DNA from: Gymnopus androsaceus JB14
Taxonomy: Eukaryota > Basidiomycota > Agaricomycetes > Agaricales > Omphalotaceae
Reading direction: 5' to 3'
DNA length: 64,000 bases
NCBI GenBank assembly: GCA_009733575.1
Contig: ML769484.1
Span: 1 to 64,000 of the forward strand
A program made the position numbers and the translations under genes. Below the pieces are notes generated by a model that saw only the letters and a program-made list of their open reading frames with translations, did no database searches and was not told where the DNA came from. The number at the start of each line of letters is the position of its first letter. The stretch's first letter is position 1. Positions 10,937 to 22,458 of this stretch are shown here, piece by piece.

Positions 10937-13900
10937 ATGTCTGTCCCTGCATACCAAAATCATGACAATGCAATCGAAGCTTTGTATGCCATTATAGGAA
11001 TCATTCCAGAAACATTCATTTATGGTGAGTACCTTCTCTTAAATGTTGCTAAGATAGAGATACCACTGTAGCTAACTTCAAACCAATCTCATAGGCGTAT
11101 ATAGCTGCATGTTCCCAGTCTTCGTTTTTGTCATGCTGTATGTAGGATGCATTCCAAGTTGTTGTTATCATTTCCATTCGCAATACTTACTGTATACCCA
11201 ATTCTAGGACGAAAGGTCTCCGAACAAGAGTCCGCAAGATATTGTTCTTCATGAGCCTCTTCATGTATATCATCTCAACCGTCCATTGGAGCTTGTCTGT
11301 GGCTAATACGATTTTGACATTCAAAAACGACTTTATATCTCCAGCGTTGGACGTGAGCTTCTATCTCCCATTATTCAATGCAATTATTCTCATCAACGTA
11401 AGCTCCTTGCATGTTTAAATGTCGTTATGTGGCCTTCACTGACTCTTGAGACAGTACTTTCTTACAGACGGAGTGGTTGTATGGCGGGCTTGGGTGCTAT
11501 GCAATGATCAGAGTCGGGGAGTTTTGAAGATCCCGATAGCTTTGTTGATTTGTCTGGCGAGTATGTCCACAGCCCGAATCTGATTCTTTACTTCGAGTCT
11601 GATGCTCTTTCCAGTCACTGTCGCTGTGACAATCGCGTTCAGAATACGACTCACAGTGTTGCCCATCAGCCCGGAGCTCTTCACTCTCATGAATCGTGCT
11701 CTAAACGCCAGTCAGATTGCCAGTTTGCATCAGTAAATTAAGGAAATGTTCATAATTGATTATCATATGTCAAACCGAATATAATATAGGTATAATTGCT
11801 ATAATCGTGATGCAATATTTGACCCAAATGATAATCGCTTGTACGCGATTATACTTTTGCGAGCTTTTCGGTAATTCCTATACCTAATATCCATTAGCTC
11901 TAAACTCTGTTCCTACTGAGCATTTCAACCCATGCAGGTCGCTCATTCCAGTTTGAAGGATGAATTCCGTGAGAGTATCAATGTATTTCAATCTTATGAG
12001 ACTATTGTAGTACACTATATGGATGATACCTCTACATGATGAGTTATAACCTCCAGGCCACAGTGCTGCAGAATTGCTGCTTGCTCGTCATTGCTGCTCA
12101 ATATCGCAGGTTCACTTGCTTAAATGGAAGATAATGCTAGATTTTCGAACAAATGAAAGATGTGGTTCCAAAAAAAAATCATATTCAGAGGCAGCGAGTA
12201 AATACATAGTAATGGACAAGTTACATAACTAATAGTAATAAGTATAATACTAATAGCATCTGATAGCGTGCAGCGCGCAGTCAAAGGATTAGTAGAAGTT
12301 GCGGGAGCACAAAGTATGTACTTAAAAGTTCGACACAAATAGATGAAATAGACCTGGAAAAAAAAAAGAGTAAGGGGTTGAGCTGACAGGGTAACGATAT
12401 AATGCTTACCACCTCCAACATATCGGAAACTGTATAAAATGTAAATGGAACTATCAAAAAGCGGCTAACAAAAAATGAATTAGGGGTAGAAAAGGGGCGT
12501 AAGTAAACTTAGGTAAACGGACAGAGCAGCTCACCGTGAAAAGCGGACTGGAATGGGAAAAAGAATCAGTTGCAGTCCAACTGTACTTTGAAAGAAGTGA
12601 GATCGCTCACCACTGAACGACACTAGATGATACAATGAGATGATTTATTTAAGCTAAAGGCCACCAAAAAAAAGCTCACTCTTAAGCCTACCAGGTATTC
12701 ATCATACCCATGAAGGACTACATCCGACTTGTGCTTGCTTGAGAGTCTTGGAGAAGAAAGCAGGAAGTCCGAAGGAAGGAAGAAGAAAAAAACTGAAGTC
12801 ACTATCGGAAAAAGTGACACTTTTTATTCGTTGTACAGCTGGCATAGGGTTGTGCCAGTGTGTACTTTGCTGGGGACGGGGACCTGAGTCGATCATGGTC
12901 CATCAGGTTACTGTACAGCATTTGCGTAACTAATCTAAACCCTTGGGGATTGATTGTACATACATACAGTAGACTTCAACACTGAGTCTCTCTGAGTCTG
13001 CAACGAAGTCGCCGACTCTACTTTGGCGTAACCCTTGGGGGCCGGGAAGGCCTGTAGACTTGAAGTAGACTCACACCAAAGTTGCGATTTGCACCTACTG
13101 TCATCGAATTGACTCGGAGCCAACTCAGAGCTGCTTTAAAAATATTTAAGTGCATTTGCAGTGAATGAGACTACTTAGACTGATAGTAAAGCTTTCTGAA
13201 GAGGCTTGAGAAGCAGACCGTTCAGATGTTCAGGAAAACCAATAGACATTGGGCTAAACTGGTGCAACAATAGTGCAACGAAGATGTATACATCTATAAT
13301 AATGAAACCAATGTTAGTTGGCCTCATAAACCAACTATAAGATTATTGAACAGCGACATACTATTATAAACTTGAAGAAAGCTTTAATTTGGTTTATAGA
13401 CCTATAAAAAGAATATGAAAGATTACCATGTAATAGAGTACAGGCCAAAATATTTCCTCTGAATTGCAACAGCATGGAAGATGAAAGCAAGATTGAAAAC
13501 ATTTGGGCATTAGTTGAGATGATCACATAATGCCACAGTGTCGTATAATAATTACACCCATCTCACAATCACTTACAATCTGGTCGGATTATTCCATCAA
13601 TATTGTCTCCCATTTAAATTGAATGCAATGTCGCAGATATATTCTTGGATATTTAAATTTGTACAATTGCTCACAGTACTTTCCGTGATTTACTGATGTG
13701 GTCATTTCATTGATGGCGAATATCTCTGCGACTGTTATTATTTCGATGAAAGCTTGGTAAGTACCGTGTTAACTTTTCCAACAGTCAATGCTGAACCAGA
13801 TCTGATCATAGGAAATCCCGACGTGATATCACGCGAGATTTTGCACGTAAACAGACGAATGGAAACAAAGTTATGGCGTTGATCGTCGATTCGGGGATAT

Positions 13901-14420
13901 TGTACTGCTTTTTTGGAGTGAGTGTAGTATTGCTCTATATATCACTAGCGTTTCTAACAGTCAAATGATCAGATTACTTTTCTCTCAACTTCACTAATTC
14001 CTCTCAAGAACGGAAAATTGGGAGATATCTACACCCCTGTCACTTTTCAATTTGCTGTAAGTGATATTTTCTCTACTTTGGCACTGCGATGCATGCTGAG
14101 AGAGCTGGTCCTAGGGTATCTACCCCATAGTTGTGATTCTCCTCATCAACCAAGGCAGTTCAATGGACAAGACGGTCTTCATGTCAGCAATACCTCACCA
14201 TTCAAGTTCGGGACGCACCAACAGGGAAGAGGACCACCTTGAGACAATGCAATTCAACATTCCTAACAACACTGTTAACTCAAATTGTCCCTCATCTGAA
14301 TCATCTCCGGACATGGACTTGCATATAGGTGACAAAGGCTTGAAGGGAGTTCGTTTTTCTGTGAAGGAAAAATCTCTACCAGATATACCTTTGTCCCCAT
14401 CTTCTATTGCAGATATATAG
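10937..14420 (+). pseudogene. 7TM membrane protein copy (a), split by a 1.97 kb insertion
   Basis: This belongs to an uncharacterised seven-helix membrane protein family of mushrooms, four copies of which are in this window. The start is MSVPAYQNHDNAIEAL at 10937. Exons continue with GIIPETFIYG, VYSCMFPVFVFVML, TKGLRTRVRKILFFMSLFMY, a spliced YFLTDGVVVWRAWVL (acceptor ending in GACAG), and ISPELFTLMNRALNASQIASL. There the frame runs into an inserted element (11728-13698) and resumes with VISLMANISATVIISMKAW. The C-terminal tail is hydrophilic, with GDKGLKGVRF and KSLPDIPLSPSS. The insertion puts an in-frame stop after ASLHQ, so unless the element is spliced out the gene is dead. Biochemical role unknown. 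Confidence 0.65.
11728..13698. mobile_element. non-autonomous TIR element, CATCAG termini, 2-bp TSD
   Basis: The insertion is defined by comparison with copy (b), where the two flanks are continuous (31274). The ends are inverted repeats: CATCAGTAAATTAAGGAAA on the left, and the reverse complement of the right end reads CATCAGTAAATCACGGAAA (17 of 19 match). The host dinucleotide TG is present on both sides (11726-11727 and 13699-13700). No transposase-like frame is seen in its 1,971 bp. The terminal CATCAG and the 2-bp duplication match the element at 22459-24554. Confidence 0.75.
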
Positions 14421-14989
14421 GTAACAATGTATTGAGAGCAGGTTGGCTAGCCATGGACGTCAACAATAACCATATTTAGATGAGTTTCTCTTTCTTCTAT
14501 TCATTTCCCTTCACATCTTTCCATATATATATACACCCCTTGATATAATCACTTCGTGTCCACCCTCTTCTTGATTATTCACATCTCCTTCCTTATATAT
14601 CTATACACCCTCGATATAATTACTTGTGCCAGACTCATGCACCCCTTACCACTCATTGTACCTATGACAATCCCTTTGTTCTTTCATACCTACACCTTCT
14701 TTGTTTCTGTGATATCACATTTTCTCCAATTCTCCAAACACACACAGTATAAAAGCTACAATAATCCAAGATAGAAAGACTTCTCCCCTCCTGTCTCAAT
14801 CTATATTCAATTCCATCCTCTTTTCCTCTCAGCAGATTATACTAAGGAATTGTTACCCACATTGAATCTTACCTCTACACCTTCTGCAGTCTCATCTCTT
14901 TCACCCTCACTGACACCATCACCCTCACATATCACCTCTTTGAATCCTACTTGACCTACCATGTTGACTCCAACATGAGCAGCCACAAA
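14421..14989. other. C/T-rich spacer with microsatellite-like TATA runs
   Basis: No gene is supported. Two related stretches end in ATATAnnTATACACCC-TTGATATAAT-like sequence (around 14521 and 14596). The sequence may be the decayed 5' part of the retroelement whose gag-like remnant follows. Confidence 0.35.
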
Positions 14990-15154
14990 GGGGCCAGCAG
15001 CTATGCCTAGCCCCAGGATTATTGTGAGCACCCACAGTTTTGCAGAGAAGCCCAGGACTTGAAGGACTTCCTTGAAGAGTTTGGGGACTGTGCTGATGCC
15101 CAGGAACTAACTGTCAACAATCTAACAAAGAGATACTGGAAGACATTGAGGGGT

Positions 15155-15159
15155 ATGAG
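15155..15159. repeat. target site duplication ATGAG, left copy
   Basis: ATGAG precedes the left LTR and recurs exactly at 22250-22254 after the right LTR. A 5-bp duplication is normal for LTR-retrotransposon integration. Confidence 0.9.
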
Positions 15160-15631
15160 TGTCAGCGACTAGTTCCCCACAACATGAGGTACCAGGTGTC
15201 ATGACTTTAGACTTAGGCAAAGACAAAAACAATGAGGAAAAGAGAAGAAGATGATATTGAGAACTAGGAGATATTGATGAGATTGAAGCTAAGGACTAAG
15301 CTACAGCTACAACTACTATATATACTAATGTACAAACCCTAAGCCCTATACCCTATACCCTATACCCTATACCCTAGCCATGCAGTAACAATGCATGAAA
15401 CAATGAAAAGACAACAAGTAAACAACAATAAGTAATGATAGGTCAATTGTATGAGCATGGACATGCTAGCATGTGTTATGATCGGAAACGATCATACTCT
15501 GATCGACAGAACCTAACTAGTATAGCCGCACATTAAACAAGCCGCACACTTATATAGATATACAAGAGTAAATAAAGGAAAATGATAAGGAATAATACCA
15601 TGTGTCTGATAAGATAAGAACATTCGTAACA
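15160..15631 (-). repeat. gypsy LTR, left (3' LTR)
   Basis: 472 bp, starts TGTCAGCGACTAG and ends TTCGTAACA. It differs from the right LTR at roughly 15 sites, nearly all C/T or G/A transitions plus small indels. It includes four-plus CCCTATA units near 15345-15375. Confidence 0.92.
15345..15376. repeat. CCCTATA heptamer repeat inside the LTR
   Basis: A short tandem array of CCCTATA follows ACCCTAAG and ends in CCCTAGCC. The same array is in the right LTR at about 21965-21995, so it is part of the LTR and not a telomere end. Confidence 0.85.
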
Positions 15632-18600
15632 TTACCCCCTCTTTAGGACGCGATTTCCACATTGCGCAAGCTTTGCAGTCATAGATTCGGTTGGTATGGA
15701 AGTTGGAACAGGTGTCATTAATGATTCTGGAATAGGACAGAAAAGATGTTTGGGGAATAATGACATGGGTATTTCGAGTTTTCGGATTTCCTTTGAGCAT
15801 GGTTTGGAAGGATTCTTATTATGGAAATCCTTAATAGCATCCTTTGCTTTATTGAGATTTGATACTGGTTCCCATGTCATTTTGTGTGGTCCATATCCTT
15901 TCCATTTGACCTTATACGACACCTTCTTACTTCTCTTATTTTCCTTCGAATCGACTATTTCTTCAACTTTGTACTCCGGTTCTTCTCCTTCGATTTCTAC
16001 AGGTGGTGGGTTGGTATTTCGAGGTTGGTTTGGGAATTGTGGGGGATGATATGGCGTAAGTAGAACTTCATTGAAAACATTATGAACACTTCTCCATGTT
16101 TTTGGGATTTTGAGTTTGTATGAGCTGCAACCAACTTTCTCTAGTACTTCGAAGGGTCCAAAATGTTTGTCATCCAATTTTTTCATTGGGCAACTTGTCG
16201 TAATGTTTATCCCTTCGAGCCATACTTTGTCTCCTGCTTTGTATTCTCTTGACTCACTATGTTTTTTGTCATAGTAGCGAGTCATGTCTTCAGCCACTTT
16301 CTTTAGCGCTGAGCCTACTTCATCTCGTACTTTCTTCATACTATCAGCAAATTCTTGGGCTGAGGGATTAGAGGATTTCTCCTTCGGTGCAGTGCCTTTA
16401 TAGGGGTGACAACCCATATCAGTGAAGAATGGGGTGACTTTCATAGCGGAGTGTACTCGATTGTTATATGCAAATTTGGCTGTGGGTAACCATTCATGCC
16501 AGTCTGACTGGTGGTAATTAACAAACAAATGAAGATAATGTTCGGTTTCTTGGTTTGTTTGTTCGGTTTGTCCGTTGGTTTGTGGATGGTATGCTGTTGT
16601 GAAGTTTGCTTCGATTCCAAGTTGTTTATAGAGTTCCTTCATAAAACCCGAATGGAATTGTGGACCTCAATCATGTACAATCTTTCAGAAAAGTCCATGA
16701 GTAGGAAAGATCTTTTCTCTATACATACGTGCCATGCCTTCTGACGTTAGTGACATATGAGTGGGGATAAGTCTAATTCATTTTGTATAGTGATTGGTGA
16801 ATACAGCAATGGCATTGAGTCCTCCTGCTTCCGGTAACTTCCCAATCAGATCAACTCCTACGAATTCCCAAGGTCCGGATGGTACATTATGGGGATTAAG
16901 GTGTCCTACAGGTTTGTTTTGATGGATTTTCGTAGCTTGGCATTTCTCACATCCTTTTTATGTACATTCGGATATCATTTCCCATTTCCGGCCACCAGTA
17001 GTCACGAGTAACTAACTCCCACATTTTGTATTGACCGGGATGTCCTCCGAGGATTGAGTCATGGTGTTTTTGTATGATTTCTCCTCGTAACTCTCGGTTT
17101 TTTGGAACGTAGATGCAATTTTTCCACGTAACAATTCCACCATGTTCATTAACCCAGTACTTGTCTTTTCCACTTAGAGCTTCTACTACTGCTTTGTCCA
17201 TGTTATTGACATATTTTTTGATTTTGTCAATTATGGCATCTTCTGGACTTTCGGTTTCACAGATTATATTGATGAAAAACTCGGGTTTTAGAACAATGAT
17301 GTCTTTGTTGTCATTCATCCCCATCTCAAGGTTTGTCATCCTTGACAAAGCATCTGCTTTTCCCATAGAAGTTCCTGGTTTGTGATGAAGAGCAAATTCA
17401 TATTCAGATAGTTCCATAACCCAACGTGCTTGTTGTTGATTGAGTTTCTGGGGTTTACAAAAGTATTGGAGGTTCTGATGATCGGTCCATATTTCAAATG
17501 GTTCTCGAGCACCCATAAGGTACTGACGCCATTCCAATAATGAATCCATAATAGCCATCATTTCTTTATCATAAATCTCATAGTTTCGTTCAACGTCATT
17601 GAGAGAACGAGATCTAAAGACTACCGGTCTCCATTTTCCCTCAACCTGTTGGGATAATACAGCATCATTGGCAAGGTTGGATGAATCGGCTTCTACTCGG
17701 AATTTCCCATTGTCTAAGGGGATTACTAGTGTAACATCTTCGGAAATTCTTGTCTTTAGAGTTTCGAAGGCTTGAAACTCTTCAGGACCCCATGACCATT
17801 CCGCATTTCCAGTGAGTTTGCTAAGTGGTCTAGCAACATGACTGAATCCTCAAATGAAGTGTCTAAAGAAGTTGCAAAATCCTAAGAAGGATTGTATGTT
17901 GTGTTTCTTTTTTGGAATTGGCCAATCCTTGACTGCTTCAACTTTCTTTGGGTCCATTTTCACTTGCCCGTTTCCAATGATGATACCAAGGTAGTCAACA
18001 TGAGGTGACTCAAATGTACACTTCTCCAGTTTGAGATAAAGATTGTTCTCCTCAAGGATTTTAAGGACTTCATGTACAATACGTCAATGTTCCTCAATAG
18101 TGTTTGTGAATACAAGAATGTCGTCCATATATACAATTACATGTCCTTCATCAATGAGATGTTTCAGGATGTGATTCATGAATGCTTGGAATGTTGTGGG
18201 AGAGTTTGTAAGACCAAAAACATAACTGTTGGTTCGAACAACCCTCAATTAGTTCTGAATGCTGCTTTCCATTTATTACCATCCTTGATTCGAATATTGT
18301 TATATCCCCATCGAATATCCATCTTTGTAAAAACCTTGGCATCTTTAAGCTTATCGATTAGTTCTTGGATTAAAGGAAGTGGGTAACGGTTTTTAATCGT
18401 CATGTCGTTGAGTTTCCGATAATCCTGAACTGGTCGTAAAGCACCATCCTTTTTCTTAACAAAGAAGAATGGTGAAGCCATTGGAGAATTTGATGGTCGA
18501 ATACATCCTGATTGTAAGTTTTCTTCTAGGAATTCATCCAACACTTTTTGTCCGTCAAGATTCAAAGGGTAAACTTTACAGTTGACAGGGTTAGAACCAG

Positions 18601-18929
18601 GTGTGAGTTTGATGGCATGATCCCATGGTCTTCGTTTAGGAAGTTCATTGAATCCTTGTTTATTAAATACAGCAGGGTGTTCTTTAATGTATTGATCTGC
18701 TGTAGAAGATTCTGACGTGGTGCAAATGTGTCCATGGTTTTTGACATAACCTTCCCAATCGAATACAAAAAGTCTTTCTCCTTCTTCTAGACAATTGAGG
18801 GAGGTTCCTTCTTCTGGATTTAGCCACCAAGGAATATAGCCGCAACAAGTGGGACAGCGGTCAAATGTTACGGTAGAATTTGTCCAATCTATGCTAGGAT
18901 TATGTTCTCTAAGCCAATCAAGACCAATA
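15632..18929 (-). pseudogene. gypsy pol: reverse transcriptase, RNase H, integrase, chromodomain
   Basis: Going 5' to 3' on the minus strand: end of protease ([15 protein letters not shown]), RT ([24 protein letters not shown]; the catalytic box is VYMDDILVF, the usual YxDD), RNase H (YEIYDKEMMAIMDSLLEWR, FEIWTDHQNLQYF), integrase zinc region (HHDSILGGHPGQYKM), integrase core (NFTTAYHPQTNGQTEQTNQ) and a chromodomain (EYKVEEIVDSKE, YKVKWKGYG, TWEPVSNL) before the stop at 15632. Breaks: TGA replaces CGA (Arg) in FRTN*GLFE, IEEH*RIV, HFI*GFSHV and VHD*GPQF. A one-base shift near 16960 (A run) turns YIKGCEKC into a stop. Confidence 0.9.
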
Positions 18930-19510
18930 GGGATGTTTTGGGCTGGCAAATTTTGCCACTCGCATGGGCAAAATTTGAGATTTTCTATGGCTCATTTTGT
19001 TTTCGCACAACTACCATGTACTCTACTCCATATTCATTCTTCTATTTTCATTTCTGGCTCTAATAACTGTCATTTGAGTCAAGAAACCACCTCAGAATAT
19101 GCACATTTGATCTCTCCACATAGTGGATACTTTTAGAGCAAATTTTTGTTGCTTTCACCATTTCAGCAGTACCATTGGAATTTGCTTGTTCTTTCTGCTT
19201 GGTATGAATGCTATACTAATCTCAATGGATATTTTCATGGTTTCTGGTGACTCTCCACCATTTTGAGGTTGCTTCATACCACAGCAACAGCACAACAGCT
19301 AGAGAAGCTCAGCACACTTTTTTCAAAGAAATGATGGATTTGGTGTGCTGGAAAGGAGTCAGCTAGCTGTATATAGATGTTCTTGGTTGTTCAGAGTAGC
19401 CTGGGGCTTCGAGAGGCATGAATATTGCAGCTGCAACGAGTGACGAGCAAAATTTGCTATGAGTTTTGGCAAATTTTGGACCGGCAAAATTTGCCGGCCC
19501 GAAACATCCC
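18930..19510. mobile_element. MITE with mariner-like TA target site
   Basis: The left end reads GGGATGTTTTGGGCTGGCAA, and the right end is its inverted partner (reverse complement GGGATGTTTCGGGCCGGCAA). The dinucleotide TA lies on both sides (18928-18929 and 19511-19512). Taking the element out restores the protease reading [15 protein letters not shown]. The size is 581 bp, with no coding capacity. TA duplication and TIRs fit a Tc1/mariner (Stowaway-like) non-autonomous element. Confidence 0.85.
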
Positions 19511-19512
19511 TA

Positions 19513-20303
19513 ATGAAGATATCTGTGTTTCCAAGATTGGTGACTCCGAATTCTATTCTTTCCACATGGTCTTTGATGACTAAACGAACTTCTGCCATTG
19601 CTTCAATTGATCCGCTGGCATTTAAAGTACCATCAGCATTATATACAGCAATTTTGATTGGGAGTTTTTGGATTGGGATGTTATGCTTTTCAACAAATTC
19701 TTTATTGATACATGATCTGGTTGCCCCGCAATCTAGAAGTGCATCTGCTTCTATTTGATTGCCTTTTGTGATGTCTTTGATGATAACCGATAGTTTAAGA
19801 TCTTTGCCTTTTGTACCTTTTACAAAATGTTTGCGTTTGAAGTTATTGACTGCTTCTATCGCATTGGGTACTGACAATTTTCTTATTTCCATTACCATTT
19901 GTTCCGTTATTTCTTGTTGTTGGTTATTAGGGACCCAAGTCCGTAATTCTCCGATTGCTTGAGAGTTGATTGATGTCCTTATGCAATTAACCAACCATTC
20001 TGAAGAATTCAGAGCGAACCTTACAGGGTTTTCAGTCTTTTTTGGAGATGGCAAAATGGGGGTAGATTCAGGTGTATTTATTGTGTATGAAATACCACTA
20101 TCTACATATATAGAATTGTCCATGTCTGAAACTGACTGGGACTCAACAGGACCTGTGTTCACTGTTGAGATTTCACAAAACCCCAGAGCTTCCTGAGCTC
20201 TGCCTGATCTTCCTTGTTTAATGTCGTGAACGCTTGACATATTGTTTCCCTCTTGTTTGGGCAGTCCCTTTTCATGTGTCCGGGTTGTCCACACCCAAAA
20301 CAC
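19513..20303 (-). pseudogene. gypsy pol N terminus with aspartic protease, cut by MITE
   Basis: The minus-strand frame overlaps the 3' end of gag and contains a linker, then IEADALLDCGATRSCINKEF, the protease active-site region (D-C-G-A where retroviral-type enzymes have D-S/T-G-A). It runs to LGNTDIF, where the MITE interrupts it; the frame continues at 18929 with [11 protein letters not shown]. Confidence 0.8.
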
Positions 20304-21164
20304 TTGAACGGGCCTCGTGTCCTACCTCGATCCAACTCCATTGGTTGGCCGCTCCCTCTGTAGGTGACACCAGTGCCATCTTGTCGATGAGGTTGTGGTG
20401 CCTGTGGAGTTGCTTTAGGTGCCTGCACCTGAGGAGTGGTTTTTGGAGTGGAATACCACTGATTTCTGAAGCCCCATTGCTTCGTTTCATTGTTGCTCCT
20501 TCTCCAAAGGTTGTTGAGGTCAACACACCTCTTCTTCCATTCACTAAAAGTGTCTGGTAATACTCCAACACTATAGATACTGTCAATAATAGATTTATTG
20601 ACTGCACGCATTATTTTTTGCAGGACATGCGCATTGTCCTCTCCATATTCTGCAGTACTACCTAGTACTTTGAAGTGTTCAAAGAACGCTGCTGTGGTTT
20701 TGTCTTTTGCTTGACGAATCCTTTCAAATCTTTCTCTGGCATTGGCATTCCTTGCCATATCCAGATATTGGTTGTCAAGTTTTTTCATGAAATACGTCCA
20801 AGTTGTATTCCATGTTCCTTCGTCTTCTGAGTAGAGAACATGATACTGGTTTTCAACCCAGTCTCGTACTTTCTCTCCTTCCATGTAGGAGATTGTGACG
20901 TTGATTCGTTCATTGAATCTTGTTTTTTGCGTCATTAACCCAGGTGATTAGTTTTTGTTTCCATTCTTGGAAACTCTCTTTGTCTCCCTTAAACATTGGA
21001 GGTTCCTTCAAGAGAGACTTCTCGTTGGTGGAAGTCGTAGTTTCTGCTCCTGGGCGTGTTACGGTCCATCCTTCTTGTATGAGGAAGGCAGCAAGTTGTT
21101 CCGGAGTGGGAACTTCACTTGGGTTGGTGGGTATGGTAGGAGCATTGGATTGTGGTTCAGACAT
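20159..21164 (-). pseudogene. gypsy gag with zinc knuckle, in two frames
   Basis: The first part (20910-21164) reads MSEPQSNAPTIPTNPSEV and FKGDKESFQEWKQKL. The second (20159-20935) holds the capsid-like region (EGEKVRDWVENQ, FFEHFKVLGSTAEYG) and one CCHC knuckle, CFGCGQPGHMKRDC, ending at 20159. The two parts are in different frames and overlap at 20910-20935, which needs a one-base shift; in an already dead element this is probably decay or an assembly indel. Confidence 0.85.
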
Positions 21165-21779
21165 AGTAGATGTGGATGGAGGAGTTGTGGTTTGGTCGGA
21201 TGGGGTGGGAGGTCTGGAGCTACAAGCTCAATAGGTCGTTCAATCCAGAATTGTGAGAAGTGAATGTGATCAACTACTCTCGGAATATGAAATAATGAAA
21301 AGAATAATAAAAGAAATAGAAAGGTGGAGGAATAGGAATGTGGTAAAATGAATATAACACAAATGCGTAAAGGTTGTGTGAAGAGTATTCACAAACAGTC
21401 TTTGCACTTGTCTTGCTGACTTAACACGGCTCTCCAACTAGGAATAGAGCAACATTCCGTGTGCTATGACCCCTCTCTGAAGATTGGTTTTCAGTCAAAA
21501 GCTTTCAACTGCCAGTACTATGAGTCAGGCTCAACATTACTCGTGTTGTACTATAGGCATTTATAAGTCTAATTGGGTGCAAAGATCTGTAAGGCAAAAG
21601 GTTGGTAGAACGGTGAGCGTAGTGTGCGGGATGAGAGAATTATGATTGCATAGCGTGGAATACAAAACGTGAAATCTTGAGTAGCAAGAAATCACAACAA
21701 TGTCAAAGAGTACTGTCGACCAGTTATCAACTGACGAGCAATGATCCATGATGAGTGGAAGAGAGTAGCTTCAATCTTC

Positions 21780-22249
21780 TGTCAGCAACTAGTTCCCCAC
21801 AACACGAGGTACCAGGCATCACGACTTTAGACTTAGGCAAAGACAAAATGATGAGGAAAAGAGAAGAAGATGATATTGAGAACTAGGAGATATTGATGAG
21901 ATTGAAGCTAAGGACTAAGCTACAGCTACAACTACTATATATACTAATGTACAAACCCTAAGCCCTATACCCTATACCCTATACCCTATACCCTAGCCAT
22001 GCGGTAACAATGCATGAAACAATGAAAAGACAACAAGTAAACAACAATAAGTAATGATAGGTTGATTGTATGAGTATGGACATGCTAGCATGTGTTATGA
22101 TCGGAAACGATCATACTCTGATCAACAGAACCTAACTAGTATAGCCGCACATTAAACAAGCGCGCACTTATATAGATATACAAGAGTAAATAAAGGAAAA
22201 TAATAAGGAATAATACCATGTGTCTGATAAGATAAGAATGTTTGTAACA
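21780..22249 (-). repeat. gypsy LTR, right (5' LTR)
   Basis: 470 bp; starts TGTCAGCAACTAG and ends TTTGTAACA. As coding is on the minus strand, this is the promoter-bearing LTR. Confidence 0.92.
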
Positions 22250-22458
22250 ATGAGAGCAAGGATTGGACAAAGATGGTGGGAGAAATATTGAAAGCTTACC
22301 TGGGTGCAGATAAAAGTTATTGATATTCAGTCCAGGCCTTTGATGAGTGGCACAGAGGAATGCCAAGAAGAATATTGGGGTGGAGAGCAATCTGGTGACA
22401 TACTACCAGCAGTTCAAAGTCATGTCCAACGCACTCAAAGCAGAATCCAAACTTACCA

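Larger units (their letters stand above)
15160..22249 (-). mobile_element. complete Ty3/gypsy LTR retrotransposon (chromovirus type), inactive
   Basis: The element is bounded by direct LTRs (15160-15631 and 21780-22249), each starting TG and ending CA, and by an ATGAG duplication. Coding is on the minus strand in the order gag, protease, reverse transcriptase, RNase H, integrase, chromodomain. A polypurine tract (minus-strand AAAGAGGGGGTAA) abuts the 3' LTR at 15632-15645. I could not find an obvious tRNA-type primer site next to the 5' LTR. It is inactivated by four CGA-to-TGA-type stops, a frameshift near 16960 and a MITE inside the protease region (18930-19510). Confidence 0.93.

Noticed and set aside
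15340..15380. Possible interstitial telomere or chromosome-end fusion
   Set aside because: The CCCTATA array is present in both LTRs of one element, so it is an LTR feature.
21730..21779. tRNA primer-binding site next to the 5' LTR
   Set aside because: Minus-strand sequence directly after the LTR (GAAGATTGAAGCTACTC) does not begin with TGG; self-priming is possible but cannot be shown by eye.
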